DNA of 64,000 nucleotides from Trichoplusia ni. Its lineage: Eukaryota > Arthropoda > Insecta > Lepidoptera > Noctuidae. A program made the translations under genes and the position numbers. Below, one piece after another: positions 1 to 13,065 of the stretch; the first letter of the stretch is position 1; each line of letters opens with the position of its first letter. The stretch covers positions 4,216,001 to 4,280,000 of the forward strand of contig NC_039498.1 of assembly GCF_003590095.1 (NCBI RefSeq), written 5' to 3'. Below the pieces are notes generated by a model. That model had not been told where the DNA came from and did no database searches. It saw only the letters and a program-made list of their open reading frames with translations.

Positions 1-1259
1 CACACGCAAACTATTCAGCTACATAAAAAAGTTCACCAAAGTAAAAAGGCAAAACGAAATTTTCTTGTAAAATATTTTTCTAAGACTATTACTATATTTA
101 AGCAGTATGCAAATCAAGTAAACACAGTAAGACGTGTGAAACAATTTTAGTGAAATCGATTCATTTTTTTAAACATGTAACTTTTATTCCAGCCAGATAC
201 AGGAAAAAAAGGAACAAACTATAGAAAAAGACCGCAATCACGGCCATTGTTGCGAACAGACCATTTCCAACTATCAAAGATAAGCCGCTTTTAAAACTTG
301 ATAACAGGAGACCAGACCATTTGGAGACAGTCACCCTCATCCTCACTTCAGTGGAAAGCTTTCAACCCCTTCAGTCAGTAACTACCCTCAAGGGCTTTCA
401 GTCCGTAATAGGTGCCAAAATGCCTCTAAGTAGACACTCTTTCAGAGCAGGTGATCAGGGGGTGTTAGCGTTGGCGAAGAATGCGAGAAAAGAAGTACTT
501 AGTGACGAGTCTTTAAAGTTATTGTAAGAGGTGGAATATTTTTATACGTGACTAAAATACACGCTCGCATTTGTTTCAAAGATTGTACTCGTGATTACGC
601 GCGAAGTCTTATTTTTAATATCTAGAGAAAAGAAAAGCTACTCCGGCTTGTATGTATTTACGTACTTTATTCGATCGCAGACTATAAGTCAAGAATTTGA
701 CTAAAGCAAAGTCGTGTCGTCATAACTAACGCTGCGAATTGGTTTGGATGCCTCTGGATTTAACAAAAGGATTTAATGCCAGAACTATATTGTTGATGTA
801 ATTCACGTTTATATTGGGTTTTTTAATTAAAAGCTTTTCCATAAATCTACGCCTTCACAACAAGTTTACTAAAAATACTGACGTATTTGAATCAATTACT
901 CAAAGGTAGTGTTTTATTTTTATTATTAAATACTTGTAAGGCTTTCCACGGGTTAATCGACCGCTTATAACTTTAAATTTATCCAAATGACGATACTATG
1001 CCATCATCGTCGCCGTCGCCATCACTGCGTCAGAAATACTATTAGGCGGATTATATAATCCAAAATATAAGGTATAATAAATTCGTATATTTTGTATTTG
1101 ACGGAATGTATGTTTTCGTTATTGAAGTCACAAAAACAATCAGGCTTTTAAACTGTAATTCCTATAAAACAAATAGTAAACATTTCAAGAAAACTACAAT
1201 AATCTCTTAATACAGCTCAATTTTGAGCAGTATCGTATGAGGAATAGCAAGTTTAAAAC
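1..1259. other. AT-rich non-coding stretch
   Basis: No exon, RNA gene or repeat is recognisable here. Open frames at 161-346 (minus) and 321-527 (plus) overlap each other and have no splice or protein-family support. Confidence 0.5.
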
Positions 1260-1372
1260 TGGACGTGACTTAATGAGTTTCACGCGACTTGGTACAATAG
1301 CGTCGCAATCTCTGCTGATCTCATAGCGGCGCGACCGACACAACCGACGGACAAAACGTAGGCATAATCGTA

Positions 1373-1400
1373 ATGCTATACCAACCGTGCACGGCTGGCG
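1373..1400 (+). other. candidate first exon with strong donor
   Basis: A GC-richer patch from about 1,290 ends at GGCG|GTGAGTAAG, a near-consensus 5' splice site after position 1,400. The nearest upstream ATG (1,373) opens a short MLYQPCTAG frame into the donor. The patch could be a 5' untranslated exon or a chance donor. No downstream partner exon was identified. Confidence 0.2.
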
Positions 1401-4015
1401 GTGAGTAAGAAGTAAAACTAATAAAACTTAATGAAATAAAATCTGGTGACGTCAGAATAGAATTATTAAAGATGGTAGCATATTTTAATTGTATTGGATG
1501 TAAAAGGTATATTCTCCATCCCTATTGTGGTACATTGCAAATAGTATTAGGAATGAATAACTCTGCCAGACATGCTTTGAAGTTAAAACCGATTTTTAAC
1601 AGACAGAGGGGTGTTACATGCTTGATCGCTTTGTCTTGCTGTGGAACCTAAGCACTAAAACTTATGAATCGATTTGGCTGCGGTTTTTTATTTAAATGGT
1701 ATTTTCTAGCTATGGTTCTGAAACAGGACTTGCCCAAGTTGGTCTTAGCATTATTCATCATTAAAATGAGGTCGTATATAAAAAATAGTTTTAATTTAGA
1801 CCGCTAAATTTGACTATAATGGCACCGTAAATCCTAAACTGGGGAACTGATTTGAATGCGGTTTTATATCGGTTCTATTTATTAAGAAAATAACATGTCT
1901 ATACTTTTTACCAACACTTGCGATGTCAATTTAGACGAATATACAGTCAAAGTTCAATAAGAATTAAATATAAAAGAAGCAGTCTGAACTTATTGTGTAT
2001 TCCAATAGGAAACTATTTAACATTCAGCGAAAACTGGTGACAAAAACAAATTTAAAAACTACCTAAACAACAAATGAACTTCGAACCTTTACAACTAATA
2101 GCAAATGAAAACACCACTAATTATAAAATGAGTGGTTTTTAAAACGTTGTTTCACTAGCGACCATTTCTTTCCATGAAACATGTTCGATTGTATGAAACA
2201 GGCATTCATCACGTACCTATTACTAGTTGAAAACTATTGTCACGCAACATAAAGGTTGACACAACGGCATTGACACAAAAACCTATTAAAAACTGTATGC
2301 AATAGTCTGCTGAAAGACGGCGTGTCAGTTTGCACCTGTGTTACAAGCATAACTACTTTTTATACCGACTTAAGGACATAATGCACAATGAAAAGACACA
2401 ATGCATGGTTATTAAAACACCTCCTCGTGGTTTAGGTCACCACGGGATGAATCCCCGCGTAAGACAAGCGTTTGTGTGATTTTCGAAAGCTTGTCCTGAG
2501 TCTGAAATTCTCCAAGAATTAAATTCCTTAGTACGGAAGTCGTTATTTTAAAACATTTTTTTTTTATAAATTCAAATACTACTTCTCATTTTATACCTCA
2601 TTAAACGATGATACAAATGTGACGGGTGCTTAACCATATTTCTTTGTTTTAATCACGAAATTAATTATAAAAGGCATATGACTAAGAGACGATTATTTGT
2701 AGAAACGCACATGCAAAAGTATAAAACGCTTTCAAATGAAAGGTGACCGACGGACACAATATATCTTTTAAAATAAGTTGTGTTTAATTTGGTAACCGCT
2801 ATAGATAGGAGACGTTGACAACGAACAAACTATGCTTAGAAAAAAGTTTGAATAGAAAGTTATTGACGTAAACCAAGATGTATAATATAAAGCCGATATC
2901 CATTTTCAAAAGACGAGGGAAAGAGTACGGCAAACTATGTCTTAAACAAAGGGAATAAGAACAAGATTGTATTGTATATCTTCTTCCAATATTAACCAGT
3001 TCTATGAGTAGAAAAGTCAAGATAAATTTGTGAATTTACAAAAATATGCATGAGAAATGCGAGCCCATTGAGAACAACAAGACAGATCCTGCAAACACTA
3101 AAAAACACTCAAAAAATGTTCAAAAAAATAATAAGAATACTAAATATTTCAATTTATTGTCTACAAATCAAATCGTGAGTTATTATTTAATAGGGTTGCC
3201 GGGTGTTCTCTTAAACGAAACGACAAAAATAACTATTTTGATATGCAAGTTTTACATAGTGTATTCCAAACATGCTTTCCATAAAAGCCTATAAAGTTAA
3301 ACAAAAAAATGTCTGAATAACTGTTAAATGACGTTTCTACTGTTAACTTCTTAGAATTCTTTTGACACTTTCGGATCTTAGTAGAATGACAGTAAACTTG
3401 TAATGCGGTTTCCGTTTAGGTAGAATGGCAAATAATTAGGCTATCTGCATAGTACATAAACTCAACGATAAATAGAACAAAAGGGGATAATAGGTGAGAT
3501 AAGGTAAATTCTGAGTAGTATCGATATACGTTATCTAATCACTTCTAAATGGAATTCTTGCAATACACTATTATACCCAATAAGAATGAATGTTTCTAAA
3601 ACTATTTCGTCAACAACTAGAAGCTTGCAAACGTCAATTGAGAGGGAGCCGTCGGTCAGTACATCTACAAAATATTTTTTTTTAAATTGTAAGACGTCAC
3701 TTTAATTAAACTAAAATACTGCTAACCTTGACTCTTTATTTATGATCTAATTTTACATCCAATTGGACATTTATTCTCTTTTGTTAGTGCTTGTCAAATC
3801 TAATAGTCAAACCAACCGGCTATATCAATTTAATATCTATTACGAATTCTAGGCTATTGAAATTCCTATTAGGTTGAACCCGCTTCCGTACTTACGACCT
3901 CGCGACCAAACCATTACCACACAACACTGCACGTGCCACTTCACAACAACACAAGGAAATAACGTGTAAAATATGAATTACAAATGTGATATTCACCCGC
4001 AAATAACATAGAGAA
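1401..4015. other. AT-rich non-coding stretch with one SINE remnant
   Basis: Apart from the SINE remnant at 2,422-2,542, only AT-rich sequence with short chance ORFs (2,799-3,020 minus; 3,046-3,294 plus) is seen. Their lysine- and asparagine-rich composition is what AT-rich DNA gives by chance. Confidence 0.5.
2422..2542 (+). repeat. tRNA-derived SINE remnant, family 1
   Basis: A decayed copy of the SINE family also found at 32.6, 51.4, 55.5 and 58.8 kb. It keeps the CCCCGCGTAAGACAAGCGTTT core, the TTGTCCTGAGTCTG segment and the GGATTAAATTCCTTAGTACGG-like tail. The Pol III A and B boxes are degenerate. Confidence 0.65.
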
Positions 4016-4330
4016 GTTGGTGAATGTGCCCGACCGACTGAGATAGTCGGCGGAGCTTTTGATATCGAGCATGGTTCACGCGCTGCGGAGCCGCATGTCG
4101 GTGCGTACGGCGCGCCCGGGACCGACGTCTGCCCGGCCGGGCCGGGGCGGGCCCGCCCTGGCCACGCCCCAACACGCCCCCGCTCACCTCAACACACCAC
4201 CCCGCCAATAGCAAAACACTCCGGCTAATCTTTATCTGAGAAAAATAAACACGGTGGGCGGCAGATAATGACGTGCAGAGCGCCGATAATCAGGCTTTGT
4301 GGGACGCTACGCCCCGCGCCACCGTCGCAC
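4016..4330. promoter_or_regulatory. GC-rich island, likely promoter or first exon
   Basis: An abrupt GC- and CpG-rich block in AT-rich surroundings. On the plus strand ATG at 4,071 opens MVHALRSRMS and runs phase 0 into a possible donor (GTGCGT at 4,101). On the minus strand TTGAG|GTGAGC near 4,186-4,192 is also a fair donor. AGATAA and CGATAATC (GATA-like) motifs lie at 4,260-4,295. The island suggests transcription-start chromatin, but the direction cannot be decided from sequence. Confidence 0.4.
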
Positions 4331-4870
4331 GGTTTGCCCAAAATTGAACCGTTCGATCCTTTTTTTCAAAGAGCATAGAACGCTTTTTATTAAAAGCCTA
4401 TTGCCTATCGAAGTTGGCACTCGTTTCGGCTTGTTTGTCAGAGGCATATTGTATTTTTTTTATTAATACGCCCGCTCGAATTTCGGGCATGAACAATGGC
4501 CACCTTTGTGTCCGTTTTGTGTTATTTTTATAAATTGCCCGCCTTTTCCTATTTCGATAATTGTCCATATAATTGGCTGGGTTTAGGCATATTGTGCATT
4601 GAATTTTCGCACAAAGGTTTTCAGGTGTTGATTCGTATAAACATTTGTTTTTGTCCCTTTGTGGGTTTCAACGCCTTATTTTACAAAGCCTTTATGGTCA
4701 CATAATGGTATTGATTTTTTTTTTTAATTTTTTGCTTGTCACTGAATGAACGATCAACTCTGTCGATCTCTCAACAATAAATTAGTTAAGGCTCATTATT
4801 GCTAGTTCAATTTAATGTTACTATCTTCACGTATTCGTTGTCGACTCATATCGACTGCAGAAGATTAAAT

Positions 4871-4935
4871 CTTAATTACGTCGGGGTTACGGCCGGCTCG
4901 GTCACGGGGTCGACACCTGCCTACACTTAACTACA
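4871..4935 (+). repeat. unnamed repeat unit, copy 1
   Basis: Shares GGGTTACGGCCGGC, then GGGTCG, then a GACAC..TGCCTA block and an AACTACAATTAATTG end with a second copy about 675 bp downstream in the same orientation. The GC-rich core stands out from the AT-rich context. Family not recognised. Confidence 0.5.
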
Positions 4936-5544
4936 ATTAATTGCTTTTTAAATATCATATTGGAAAGGAACTTGTAGTTAAGTACGAGCTAAATAATATT
5001 ACACAAGTTTATGTATTCTCTTGGTATTTTTGTGAGGTAAGGCTAAATATTTTTTATAAAGACTAGTCATATCCTTAACCTGACAACATGGACTTACTTT
5101 TGTATTTAATGACAACCAATTGTTAAGTTTTTGAACTCTGAGCTGTACTCAAAAAAAATTTTAAGTATCTTTTGTCAAGTTAGAATATTTTTGTTAGTAG
5201 ATCTTTTTATTTTTAGTTAATAACTCTGAAGACCGTTTTCAGGGTATTTTATCAAAGTTTCACTATCATCAACGGTTAGGACTAGATTGAGATTAGACTT
5301 AGTCAATAGTGCAGGAAAACATAAAACGTTACTGGACAAAATAAATTTAGTAAACACTGCAGTCATAATACAGTCATAATACCTTTAAATAGACAACTTA
5401 ATACAAAATGTCAGGCAAATAAACATTAGCTAGAAAAACTCGACCTCCACCGCAAGGTCAAGCCGCTGCGCTAAACGACTTGTAAGTTGTGTGAAAACGA
5501 CTTCTAAAAACGACTTCTTTACTGCGCTACGATATATTTGCGGT

Positions 5545-5625
5545 CGATTAATTATAATTTATGCGGTCTGGGTTACGGCCGGCCGAAGGGTCGCGACACT
5601 GCCTATAAAAAGTACAACTAATTGT
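5545..5625 (+). repeat. unnamed repeat unit, copy 2
   Basis: Second copy of the GGGTTACGGCCGGC unit, with small indels relative to the copy at 4.87 kb, ending in AAGTACAACTAATTG. Both copies follow AT-rich TTAATTA sequence, which may belong to the element. Confidence 0.5.
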
Positions 5626-7384
5626 CCTTTGAGGACATTCGCTTAGTTTTATCGGTTATAGTCTCGGCGTAAATTTGGAGTTTTCAAGGCACGGTGTTTT
5701 GCCCAGTAGGTCAGGTAGGCAGTTGTTTTGTGAAATAAGTTTTACTGGTGAAAACAATATTCTATCAGACGAATGCAAGAGTACCATTCTACAGTCTGAA
5801 GTGTCATGTTGTCTGTTTATTCCTCTTGACACTGAAAAAGACAGCATGACACTTAACAATTATGGTCAGTGTAATTCTAGAATGTGTAGAATTTTTATAT
5901 AAAACACTTTTTAATTCTCCATTGAATATTTTTAGGTATTTTTTTGTCTTATCATTAAAGTACAACATGTGCAACAAAATACATTTAACATGGGATTGAA
6001 ACACACTGGGTGCATCCAGTTTAATATAAATTGAAATATACATCTTAGTTTTCCGACGAAGTCACTCAAGCGTCTAGACGCTATAATGCTCCTAACGCCT
6101 ACTAAAGTAGTAACGTAGGCTGCATCTTCGCTACGAGCCGTAGCAAGATAGCTACGAGAACTCTACATGTGCTACAGCGTAGGAGTTAAGTTTTCGTATT
6201 ATAATAGTTGTTTATGAACTTGAGCAGATTTACTGGCTAAGGTCGTGATTTCGTAAATTGTGAAATAAATATTTATTTTAGTTATTAATCAAGCAATACA
6301 CATAAAGTAGATAAATTATAAGAATTTCATCGCAATTGCACTATTCTACCAAGTCCTTTATTCATTAATCATAATTAACATTTACAAAAGGCTCAAGTAT
6401 ACAGAATCCTCATGATGAAATACAAACGCACAAAACTCTCGTAATTTTATTCAACATAAAATTCGAAATGACTCTTCGACGTGACGGACAATGCATTTGA
6501 CTGTACAATCAGGTACCGCCATAGTCGCAGTTGTATTGTACATTAAATCAATGGACTGTGATACGAGACGTGAAAGGAGAATACAATGGCTTCCATATAA
6601 AACAAAGATGGCCGTCAAACGTAAATGTCAAGGGAAAAAAGGCTGCATTTTATGTGAATGGATGATATTTAATGCATTTTCTTATTGTGTGCGTGGAAGA
6701 ATAGCTCTTTATTAAAACTTTTCTATTATCTTTTATTCAGTTACGCATTGACCAGCTAAAGGTAACGGGTATTCAATTAAAGTTAGAAACATTGTTATTT
6801 CGCTGCTGTTAATACAATACTCATATCGTAGTTTGAGTACAAAATACTGAAATTATTGCGTGACTGTTACTCAATACCGACGAAACAAAAATAGTTGTTC
6901 ATTGCGATAGTCCGAAATAACCGTACTTATAATATAGATGTTTTAACACTAGGCCTTTCAAACAAGACACTAAATCAGAACTATTCTTTTCAATTATCGC
7001 ACTTGTATTATATTATCTCAATCCCCTTTCTTCCCCTACAGCTTACAGCAGTAAAGTTACGCAACTAATTGAGTGGGGTATATTCAAGGAGTATTAATGC
7101 ACTATAGGGTACACTGCTAGAGCATTATCTCGGCGATAGATCACCCCTCTGTACCCCACTGTACGGCGATCAGACAGTGTCGTGTTCATGCTGCGGTGAT
7201 TATGGTTCTGGTTTCTTTAGTCATTAGGATTCATAGAAAGTGTTTCAAGTTCTAAAATTGAAAATGTATGTTTAAAAGGCAAGAAGAGATTCGTGTGACA
7301 TGTTGCATAGACAATGGTTTAGTAAAAAATAATTACTAGTAAACTGATAATTTGAATTTATTGATATAATATATTGTAAATGAA

Positions 7385-7450
7385 GTATAACATCAAATCA
7401 AATATCTTTATTCACTCAAAATGTGATACAAGAGATAAAAGAACAATAGT
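7385..7450 (-). repeat. LINE 3'-end-like fragment
   Basis: ATCAAATCAAATATCTTTATTC is the complement of the TGAATAAA..TTTGATTTGAT tail seen at the 3' ends of many lepidopteran non-LTR retrotransposons. Only the terminal segment is recognisable. Confidence 0.35.
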
Positions 7451-9276
7451 CACTCACACTTGGCTGTAAAATAGATAAAATAGAGCACGATTTTATTACA
7501 AACAAATCAATCGTTTTTGATGAGCTTTGCTCAACTTTTATAGGTATATAAAACATGTAAAATGTAGAATGCAAATTTCTGCACTTTCACCATATCATTT
7601 TAGCCTATGCTGTTACTGTTATGGTATATATAAGTAGCGTCTACAGATATGCACGTATTCATTCACCTAGAAAATTGGCATGCGCATATAACCTCCACAA
7701 CAATGCTCTATAATCTGTTCAACCAAGCGACTAGATTTCCTCGTGATATCGAAGATAAATCGCACAATTTCCATTCGAAAGTCTAATACTTAGGCATAGT
7801 GTCTATAATTCTTTAACTGGTAAATTTAGATAGAGTATGTTCTGCACTTGTATTAGTTTATAAGTTCAAGATATCTTAGTGAATTAAAGCCGTTGCGTTG
7901 TTGGTATTAATTTTATTATGTTAAGAAATTGTTTCGAATGATTTCCTTTATAACCAAGATCAATTCAAAAATCAAAACCAAATCTATTTAGTCAAGTAAG
8001 GCTAGGCTACAAAGTAGCACTTTTTGAACATCAAAGGATCATGTTGGATAATTTTCAAGGCCATAACATTTTGATTATCTTTGTATATCCAAAAGAAATC
8101 TACTTTCAAATTTTATTAATGGAGAAAAAACAGATACATATAGCAATGCTTTTCATATGATTATTTAATAAATACATGTAATGAATTTTCATCTGCATTT
8201 TATGTCAAAGGACAATAATGAACAGCCTGATGCCCTTTCTTGTTCTTATTTATAATTAAAGCCATAGTCTTTTACAATCCTCTACATTTCATTTAACACA
8301 ATGAAAACGAAATAACACCGAAGAAATTTTAAATCAACGTTATTAGTTACTCCCATCCATCCCATCCATTCAATATAAATTTGGCTGGGTTCAGTATGAA
8401 CCGAAGCCGATATCACCAGGTCCTACGCAAGCATCAATAGTACAAGCTTGCACGGAAGCTGGCACGCTACTGATCTGATATCACATCTGAATGCAGTAGA
8501 CCCACGGCTGGTTGGTAGAGCAACTACTAGTGATATCTCTTAGTCAAATTATTGAAAGTGTATAAGGGAGACGCCGCTCTACATTAGCATAAGCTGTGTT
8601 ATATGTTGTCTCGCTTCGATAGCTGCTATAGTTTGGCTTTAATCGATATTGAAACACCTGGACCGTGTTTGCATTAGTGCAGCAAGGAGTAGCTTAAGGA
8701 AATGAGCCGTTTTAATTAAAATTTTGGTTTGTATTTGTGAGGATGTTTGGTAAAATCGCAAAAAAAAAATGGAAGTACGTTACGAAGTTAACGGTATAAC
8801 TGCTTAAAACGCTGAAATGGTTATTCAATAATTGAATAGTAATTTTGATTCATGCTACATATTGAACAAATTTACAAGAAAAGTTACATTTAACAATAAT
8901 ATTATTGGAAAGAAATGTAGAGCATTTAATACGGTTTTCAACAAAACGCAAATTTTTTGCGACTTAAGTTACTCTTTTTTAATGAAGAGGCTGCGATGAA
9001 ACTACCATTACCGTACCGAACACCCGCGATGCCTAATATCTACGTAAAAGCAAATCCTGTAACCTTCTAAAAATAAGAAATATAATCCCAAAATATTATT
9101 CAAAATAAACCTGTTTAATGTTTATCTAACACCTCCTTATTTGTACAAACCGTATCTCATACCTCGTTCCCCCCACACAAAGATCAGAGAGCTAAAAAAA
9201 TAATAATTTAAACAACAAGCAAACACCTCAAGGCTTTGAGAATACGGCTGTGTGAATAAGGTTTCTATGTGTGTCC

Positions 9277-9294
9277 GTGTGTGTGTGTGTGTGT
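9277..9294. repeat. (GT)9 microsatellite
   Basis: Nine uninterrupted GT dinucleotides, preceded by an imperfect GTGTCC interruption. Confidence 0.9.
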
Positions 9295-10128
9295 ACAGCC
9301 ATGATCGATGCCGGTGCGGCGTTGCCGCTCTGCGCACTTCCGTTTGCGACGCCGTCAGCCCTCGCCAGGCGGCATAAAACTGAAATTGTGGATTAAAGCC
9401 TATTTTTTTATTTCTATTCTCTTTTTGATTAGCGTTCGTTTTGTGAGATAGCTGAATGTGAATTGGTTTCGATGTATTTTTGTTTGTATTTATATAAATG
9501 GTTTAGTTTCTTCTCTGTTGTTTATTATTAAACTTATAGTGACCTCCTTTACGATTTTTTAAGTATAATATGGTAATAGGTTTGCCCCTTATTATATGGA
9601 ACTTGAAACATATCACAAACGTGTGTCTGGCACACCTCTACTTTTTATTGCGTGACTACTACGCATTAAAGCAACACGTTCGTCTGCTTCTTTGACTTAC
9701 TGAAGAAAAAGTAACAAAATTATTTTGAGAGATTTCACTTGGTTTCGATGGATGCTTCAAGTTGGTAAAATACAACTTAAGGGTACCTACGTAACATCGC
9801 AAAATTTGTCAAATAATTCTGCCAAGACTTTTTATGAATATTTCTTAGTGTATCTTGCTAAATTCTAATATATAAGAGAAATCTCCTTTACCAGTCACAT
9901 AACAAAACATTATTTTCAGATTGAATCGCACAGGTAACAACCGTAATTTCCTAAAATTCTAGTTTCAACAAACCAATGACCACATTTCCACAAAATTAGC
10001 AGGAATCAATGCAAGCTTTTGGACAAACAATTACTGATGTATGCACTTGATTAAGAGTGCCAGGCACCAATAAAGTACACTAAGGCATTGTGCAAAATTG
10101 TGTGTACATATGAGGTTGTGTTTGAACG

Positions 10129-10148
10129 AACAAACAAACAAACAAACA
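10129..10148. repeat. (AAAC)n microsatellite
   Basis: About five tandem CAAA/AAAC units. Confidence 0.9.
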
Positions 10149-10325
10149 GGTGAATTGTGATCAAACAGTTGCAACAGTAACAAACGTGAAATGGATAACT
10201 CGAACTGGGGGTCAGATAACAAAGCTCTGACCGGCTCATTCAGTGAACGAAATAAATCTATGGTAGTATAAAACAACAATATGCAGAAATCGTGAAAATC
10301 CTTAATCTTTGTTAAAGGATGTAAT

Positions 10326-10480
10326 CGTTTACTTACGTGTATTTATCGGGATTACCCGACTTGTCTGACTATTTGACTCGCGACCAAGCTGCGTCAGCTC
10401 ATGATTAAGGACTTCAGTTAGGTCCGAGACTAGTCGGGCATCCTCAATAAATGCGTGTGAGTAAAGCGCTGCAACATTTA
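10326..10480 (+). repeat. interspersed repeat fragment (shared with 39.8 kb)
   Basis: Contains CTCATGATTAAGGACTTCAG, GTCGGGCATC and GTGTGAGTAAAGCGC. A second locus at 39,815-39,925 carries the same words in the same orientation. The layout resembles terminal sequence of lepidopteran retroelements. The family assignment is uncertain. Confidence 0.5.
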
Positions 10481-12889
10481 ATAATGAAAAACTCAGGATA
10501 GTAACGATAAAAAAATCTTAATCTGTCCGCTAGTTAAAATACTACAAATCAGCTCAAGAACGCTTAATAAGGCTAGGTAATAAAAGAACAGAAATAGCCG
10601 TAAACACAATTGTTTGCTGCTACATGATTGAGATATGCAATGATTTAAAGACGTTCAAGGCCAGGTTCAACGCAAATCTGAAACCTATTAGGTCCCCAAG
10701 TGACTACCACCGATGTGAAAATTAGATTTAGAATAAATCCAGTCTAGACGGGAAGAAAGCAGAATATCTGATTTTAAACGCCGAGATTCCAATACAAGTT
10801 AACAAATAGTTAAGTCAAACAGTTTCATCAACTAGTCTCTTTAGAATTGAACTTTTGATCGATATACTTTCGTTAGCAGAGCTCAGGCCTGTGCCAAGTT
10901 TTCCACGGAATTCAAGTTCTTTCATAGTTTTGACAAATTATTGTGTTTTGTTTATTTAGACTAAAATTTTAGCTTTATTTGGAATGATTAATTATTCTGT
11001 AAATATCGTAGAACCAAGAATCCAGATTATTAAGGATAATATTTGGCAGGATTTTGTACGCAAAACGTGAAAACGTAACCCTATTCCTGAGACACCGCTG
11101 TCCAGCCGTCCTTCGGTCTGTCTATCAATCCATCTTCTACCAAACTGTGTATCAGACATACTGTATGTGATAGCTACGACCCTTGAAATTTTAACAAAAC
11201 TCTTTTTATCTTCGCTTCAAGAACAATAACGGCAATAACATATTACATTATTTGTTTTAATATAAAAACAAAATATGCAAAACTTAATTTGTCTTTTTGA
11301 GAACGAAGTAGTATCATCATTTTTGAGTCACAAGTGTATAAAGAGTACAACAACTTTATTTCCACAAATCAGTATCACAAAAAACAATAAACCACGAATA
11401 TTCAAATAAACCTTGCTACAAGCCCAGTCAAAACATCAACATTTCAAAACACAGTACCATCAAAATGATTAAAATTTCCAATCAACTCACTAATGGCGTC
11501 ACCTGTTACATAGGAACGTAGATTTTTGTTTACATGACGGGATTGACGGCTTGCAGCTCTATCTGTACTTAATTTAAAATTAATACAACCAGCCGGCACA
11601 CAGGAAATGAGCTTAGAGCTGTAGGGAGGCCCGAGGGGGGAGGGGGTGCCCGACCTCCGAATTTGACGGTACCGTCGCTTTAATTTCATAGCTTATGCTG
11701 TTCATAAAGCGAGTGTTGGATTTTTTGGCAAAACGATGGTGTAATGTGGATTTTTGGGAATTAAATTTTCTTAAAAAATATTCTGTTTCATTATCTTCTG
11801 CCTGTCACTGATAAATATAGCAATAAAGTATTCGCTTAACTTGAATTCTTTACTGACTACAGTAATAGCTCGGTGGTAGAGGTCACCACGCCACTCCAAA
11901 CCCACTATTAATTATTCCTTCGTACAAGTTTTTATGATCTACGAATGCTTTTGAATATTTGCAAAATCTATTAAGTACTATTCAAGAATTACATTCCTTT
12001 GATTTTATTAAAAAAAATACGATGAATAAAGGTACGAATGAAATCACAGCCCCCTTATTTCGCTGTCTGCAAATCGATACATCTGTCAGAATAGTAGAAA
12101 ATCTATTAACGACCGTTCTGGAGTGTACGGTTTTAATTAACTGCGAATACGAGTGAGCTGGTATTTTGTATCTGTAGGTATATCTTCCTGTTTGGAAAGG
12201 TTGTGCAATGCTTTTTGTATTTATGAAAAATATTTTTGTATTTTCAATCGAGTATGTTTTTTAATTGATGTGAAGTATTATTTTGAATGATTTTTTAGCT
12301 TAGTTACCTAAGATTTATTTCTCAAATTTGATTTAGAAGTAAGAGGTCTAAAAATACCACATCAGTTATAAAAAGGCAAATGTATTCTCAGACTTAATAA
12401 TACCCAATTTTTTTTTTTAAATTTAGGGAAGAGAATATTATATAAAAATTCACATAGATTATATGGGATTTTATGAATAAAATACAATTTCTATTATTTG
12501 TCATTGCCTCGAATTTTATAACATGCTCATCAAAATTAAAAAGTATGTGTAATAAAGTGGCAATACCTAGCTTTTTAAAATTTAAGAGTTGGTTCATAAA
12601 ATATATTTCTCTTTTTATAGAATAATCTCTAGTGACGTTTCCCGTCGGGAATCACGGCTAAGAACCAAGCTTAACTGATCCTTATCTCAAACGAACGGAA
12701 CGAGATTTTATAATAAAAATGTAAGCGAGTCGGAGATTTCACAATTCGTTATTTCCTTTGCAGTGAGATGGAATTCGAAGATGAGAAAACACGGGCTCTT
12801 ATTAGCACAAGACTTATGAATAAAGACGGTGGCGTGCGTATTTCTTCTCTTGAGATATGTATTATGATTTAAGTTATATTGTATATGTA
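10481..12889. other. non-coding stretch
   Basis: Only a 39-bp SINE head fragment at 11,868-11,906 (GGTGGTAGAGGTCACCACGCC) is recognisable. ORFs at 11,444-11,689, 11,959-12,156 and 12,394-12,597 lack support. Confidence 0.5.
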
Positions 12890-13065
12890 TATATTGATAC
12901 TGTAATATTTTATTTTAAAAGAGTAACTTATGAAGCTTCTCGCCGGTTCTTCTCCATAAGGATAACACTTTGGAACCATGCAACTATAGTCATTACTGTA
13001 ACGTTTTAAAAGAGCCTTTAAAACGGCCTATTTGAAATAAAAACTTTGGATTTTGATTTTAAAAG
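12890..13065 (+). repeat. non-LTR retrotransposon 3' end fragment
   Basis: Carries the words typical of a lepidopteran LINE 3' terminus: CTTCTCGCCGGTTCTTCTCC, a TTTAAAACGGCCTATTTGAA stretch, and an AATAAA..TTTGGATTTTGATTTT tail. A related, more decayed tail lies at 52.0 kb. Confidence 0.55.

Larger units (their letters stand above)
4331..7384. other. non-coding stretch with a duplicated unnamed unit
   Basis: Contains the two related units at about 4,871-4,935 and 5,545-5,625 and a patch of CTACG/CGTAG words near 6,090-6,190. ORFs at 4,496-4,705, 5,656-6,043 and 6,491-6,715 show no family resemblance and are not called. Confidence 0.5.
7451..10325. other. non-coding stretch
   Basis: No exon or family-level repeat recognised. 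It contains a (GT)9 microsatellite at 9,277-9,294 and a CAAA-type run at about 10,129-10,148. ORFs at 9,137-9,337 and 10,031-10,279 read through these simple repeats. Confidence 0.5.
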
